A stretch of 6,071 bases of DNA, taken from the NCBI GenBank assembly GCA_002471665.1, contig DKQK01000047.1, forward strand, positions 9,857-15,927. Reading direction: 5' to 3'. This document shows positions 4,743 through 6,071 of the stretch, piece after piece. How positions within the stretch are numbered: position 1 is the first letter of the stretch; each line of letters starts with the position of its first letter. Made by a program: the position numbers and the translations under genes. The notes under the pieces were generated by a model. That model searched no databases. It had not been told where the DNA came from and saw only the letters and a program-made list of their open reading frames with translations. This DNA is from Gammaproteobacteria bacterium UBA7310. GTDB lineage: Bacteria; Pseudomonadota; Gammaproteobacteria; Pseudomonadales; Ketobacteraceae.

Positions 4743-6071
4743 ATGAACGCACAAGCAGAGTTATTGTTTCGGGGCCTGGATGCCAGCGATATGGCGGTGA
4801 TGTGCATTGATCCCGTGGCCGATCAGGTGCTGGAATGCAATGCCACCCTGTCGGATCTGTGTGGTTTCACCCAGGATCAGATTCTGTCGCTGCCGGTGTC
4901 CATTTTGTTCGCCAATCAGTTTCCCAGCCTGGTGGCGTTCAGTCAGGCCTGCATGGAAAAAAAGAACAGCTACACCAACGAGCTGAGCCTGATCTGTGCC
5001 GACGACACTACCCGGTCGGTGGAGGTGTATGGCTCTGTGTTTGAAGATCAGGGCCGGGTGCTGTTGCTGTTTACGCTGTTCGATACCCATTACTGCCACA
5101 AGCTGCGGCTTGATGCGGATGCCACCCGTTACCACCGTGGTGGTTTGATGGAATGGAAGCGCATTGAGGAAGTGTTTTCCGAGTTCGAACGGGAGAACCA
5201 ACTGATCCTGAATGCCGCGGGGGAGGGCATCTATGGTGTGAATACCGAAGGCGTTACCACCTTTGTGAATCCCGCCGGGGAAAAAATGCTGGGATACGCG
5301 GCAGCCGAACTGGTGGGGCGTAATGCCCATGAATGCATTCACCACAGTCATGAGGATGGTTCCTGCTATCAGATGCAGGGTTGCCCGATTTACGCTGCGT
5401 TTCACGATGGCATCGTGCATCAGGTGGGGGATGAAGTCTTTTGGCGCAAGGATGGTTCATCGTTTCCCGTGGAGTACACCAGTACGCCCATCGAAGACCA
5501 GGGCCGGGTGGTGGGCGCCGTGGTGATTTTCCGTGATGTCAGTGAGCGGCGGGAGGCGGATCGGCGCTTGCGGGCCGCCCTGTCGGAAGTGGAAAGCCTG
5601 AAGCGGCGTCTGGAGCTGGAAAACGCCTACCTGCAGGAGGAGATCCGATCGGAACATAATTACCGGGAAATAGTTGGCCGCAGCGATGCCATCCGCAACA
5701 CCATTGCCCAGATTGAACTGGTGGCACCCACCGACGCCAATGTGCTGATTACCGGTGAATCCGGTACCGGCAAGGAGCTGTTGGCCCGTGCCATTCATGA
5801 AGCCAGTGATCGCCGCAACCGGCCCTTGATTCGGGTCAATTGCGCGGCCATTCCCCGGGATTTGTTTGAGAGTGAATTCTTTGGTCATGTGAAAGGGGCC
5901 TTTACCGGGGCCACCAGTGACCGCATCGGCCGTTTCGAGCTGGCCGATGGCGGCACCCTGTTTCTGGATGAGGTGGGCGAGATTCCGCTGGAGTTACAGG
6001 GCAAGCTGCTGCGGGTGTTGCAGGAAAAACAATTCGAGCGTGTGGGCGATACCCAGACCCGGGGTGTGGAT
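4743..6071 (+). CDS. Sigma-54-dependent transcriptional activator, PAS-PAS-AAA+, 3'-truncated by the window edge
   Basis: Enhancer-binding protein that hydrolyses ATP to open sigma-54 promoters; 443 codons are present with no stop before the edge. A PAS-like domain covers about residues 8-115. A clear PAS domain covers about 152-268, beginning ILNAAGEGIYGV and ending IFRDVSERR. A coiled-coil linker (about 268-305, heptad-like leucines) leads to the AAA+ core starting near YREIVGRS. The core has Walker A GESGTGKE (338-345), the VNCAAIP segment, the sigma-54-contacting GAFTGA (385-390) and Walker B LFLDE (406-410). The rest of AAA+ and the expected Fis-type HTH lie outside. PAS2 carries a Cys/His cluster (H196, C198, H200, H201, H203, C208, C214) that might bind metal or respond to redox. 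No receiver domain is present, so it is probably signal-sensing rather than phosphorylated. Divergent from the transporter-cynS operon, it is the likely activator of its sigma-54 promoter; the signal is unknown. Confidence 0.95.
   Translation, partial: MNAQAELLFRGLDASDMAVMCIDPVADQVLECNATLSDLCGFTQDQILSLPVSILFANQFPSLVAFSQACMEKKNSYTNELSLICADDTTRSVEVYGSVFEDQGRVLLLFTLFDTHYCHKLRLDADATRYHRGGLMEWKRIEEVFSEFERENQLILNAAGEGIYGVNTEGVTTFVNPAGEKMLGYAAAELVGRNAHECIHHSHEDGSCYQMQGCPIYAAFHDGIVHQVGDEVFWRKDGSSFPVEYTSTPIEDQGRVVGAVVIFRDVSERREADRRLRAALSEVESLKRRLELENAYLQEEIRSEHNYREIVGRSDAIRNTIAQIELVAPTDANVLITGESGTGKELLARAIHEASDRRNRPLIRVNCAAIPRDLFESEFFGHVKGAFTGATSDRIGRFELADGGTLFLDEVGEIPLELQGKLLRVLQEKQFERVGDTQTRGVD

Noticed and set aside
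4761..5420. Long antisense frame (219 codons) opposite the activator gene
   Set aside because: It lies wholly opposite a clear PAS-PAS-AAA+ coding region, is rich in His, Gln and Gly as reverse-frame shadows are, and shows no domain or ribosome site.

Overview
The window most likely comes from a gammaproteobacterium. It has moderately high GC, proteobacterial Shine-Dalgarno sequences, a sigma-54 enhancer-binding regulator and a Tat-exported NrtA-type binding protein. A marine or environmental lineage is my guess; genus cannot be read from the sequence. It carries one coherent locus for uptake and breakdown of cyanate (or a related small nitrogen anion), with its own dedicated regulator. I see no RNA genes, insertion sequences, CRISPR arrays or phage genes.

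Layout. (a) Positions 2-775, + strand: the 3' part of a calcineurin-like metallophosphoesterase whose start lies left of the window. (b) 784-831: a strong inverted repeat between two convergent genes, probably a shared terminator. (c) 836-4419, - strand: a tight four-gene operon read right to left: NrtA/CynA-type Tat-exported binding protein, NrtB/CynB-type permease, NrtD/CynD-type ATPase, and cyanase (cynS). The first junction overlaps by 1 base (TGATG) and the next two gaps are 10 and 20 bases. (d) 4420-4742: a divergent control region. (e) 4743 to the right edge, + strand: a PAS-PAS-AAA+ sigma-54 activator, cut off inside the AAA+ domain.

Control region. Reading leftward toward the transporter operon, I see three palindromes of the form TTACG-N6-CGTAA (4631-4646, 4648-4663 with one arm imperfect, 4671-4686), an exact match to the IHF consensus (4591-4603), and a -24/-12 sigma-54 promoter (4546-4560, TGGCAC-N5-ATGC) with predicted +1 near 4534. 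The palindromes fall about 97-152 bases upstream of that +1, the usual place for enhancer sites, and the IHF site lies between them and the promoter. The gene on the other side encodes a protein with the GAFTGA motif that contacts sigma-54. The parts fit one circuit: the regulator senses a signal through its PAS domains, binds the palindromes, and activates the operon through an IHF-bent loop.

How the genes work together. The binding protein captures the anion in the periplasm, the permease/ATPase pair imports it, and cyanase converts cyanate plus bicarbonate to ammonia and CO2. Cyanate is inferred as substrate from the linkage to cynS; nitrate or nitrite cannot be excluded. Control by a linked PAS-type sigma-54 activator, rather than a LysR-type CynR as in E. 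coli, is the most interesting aspect.
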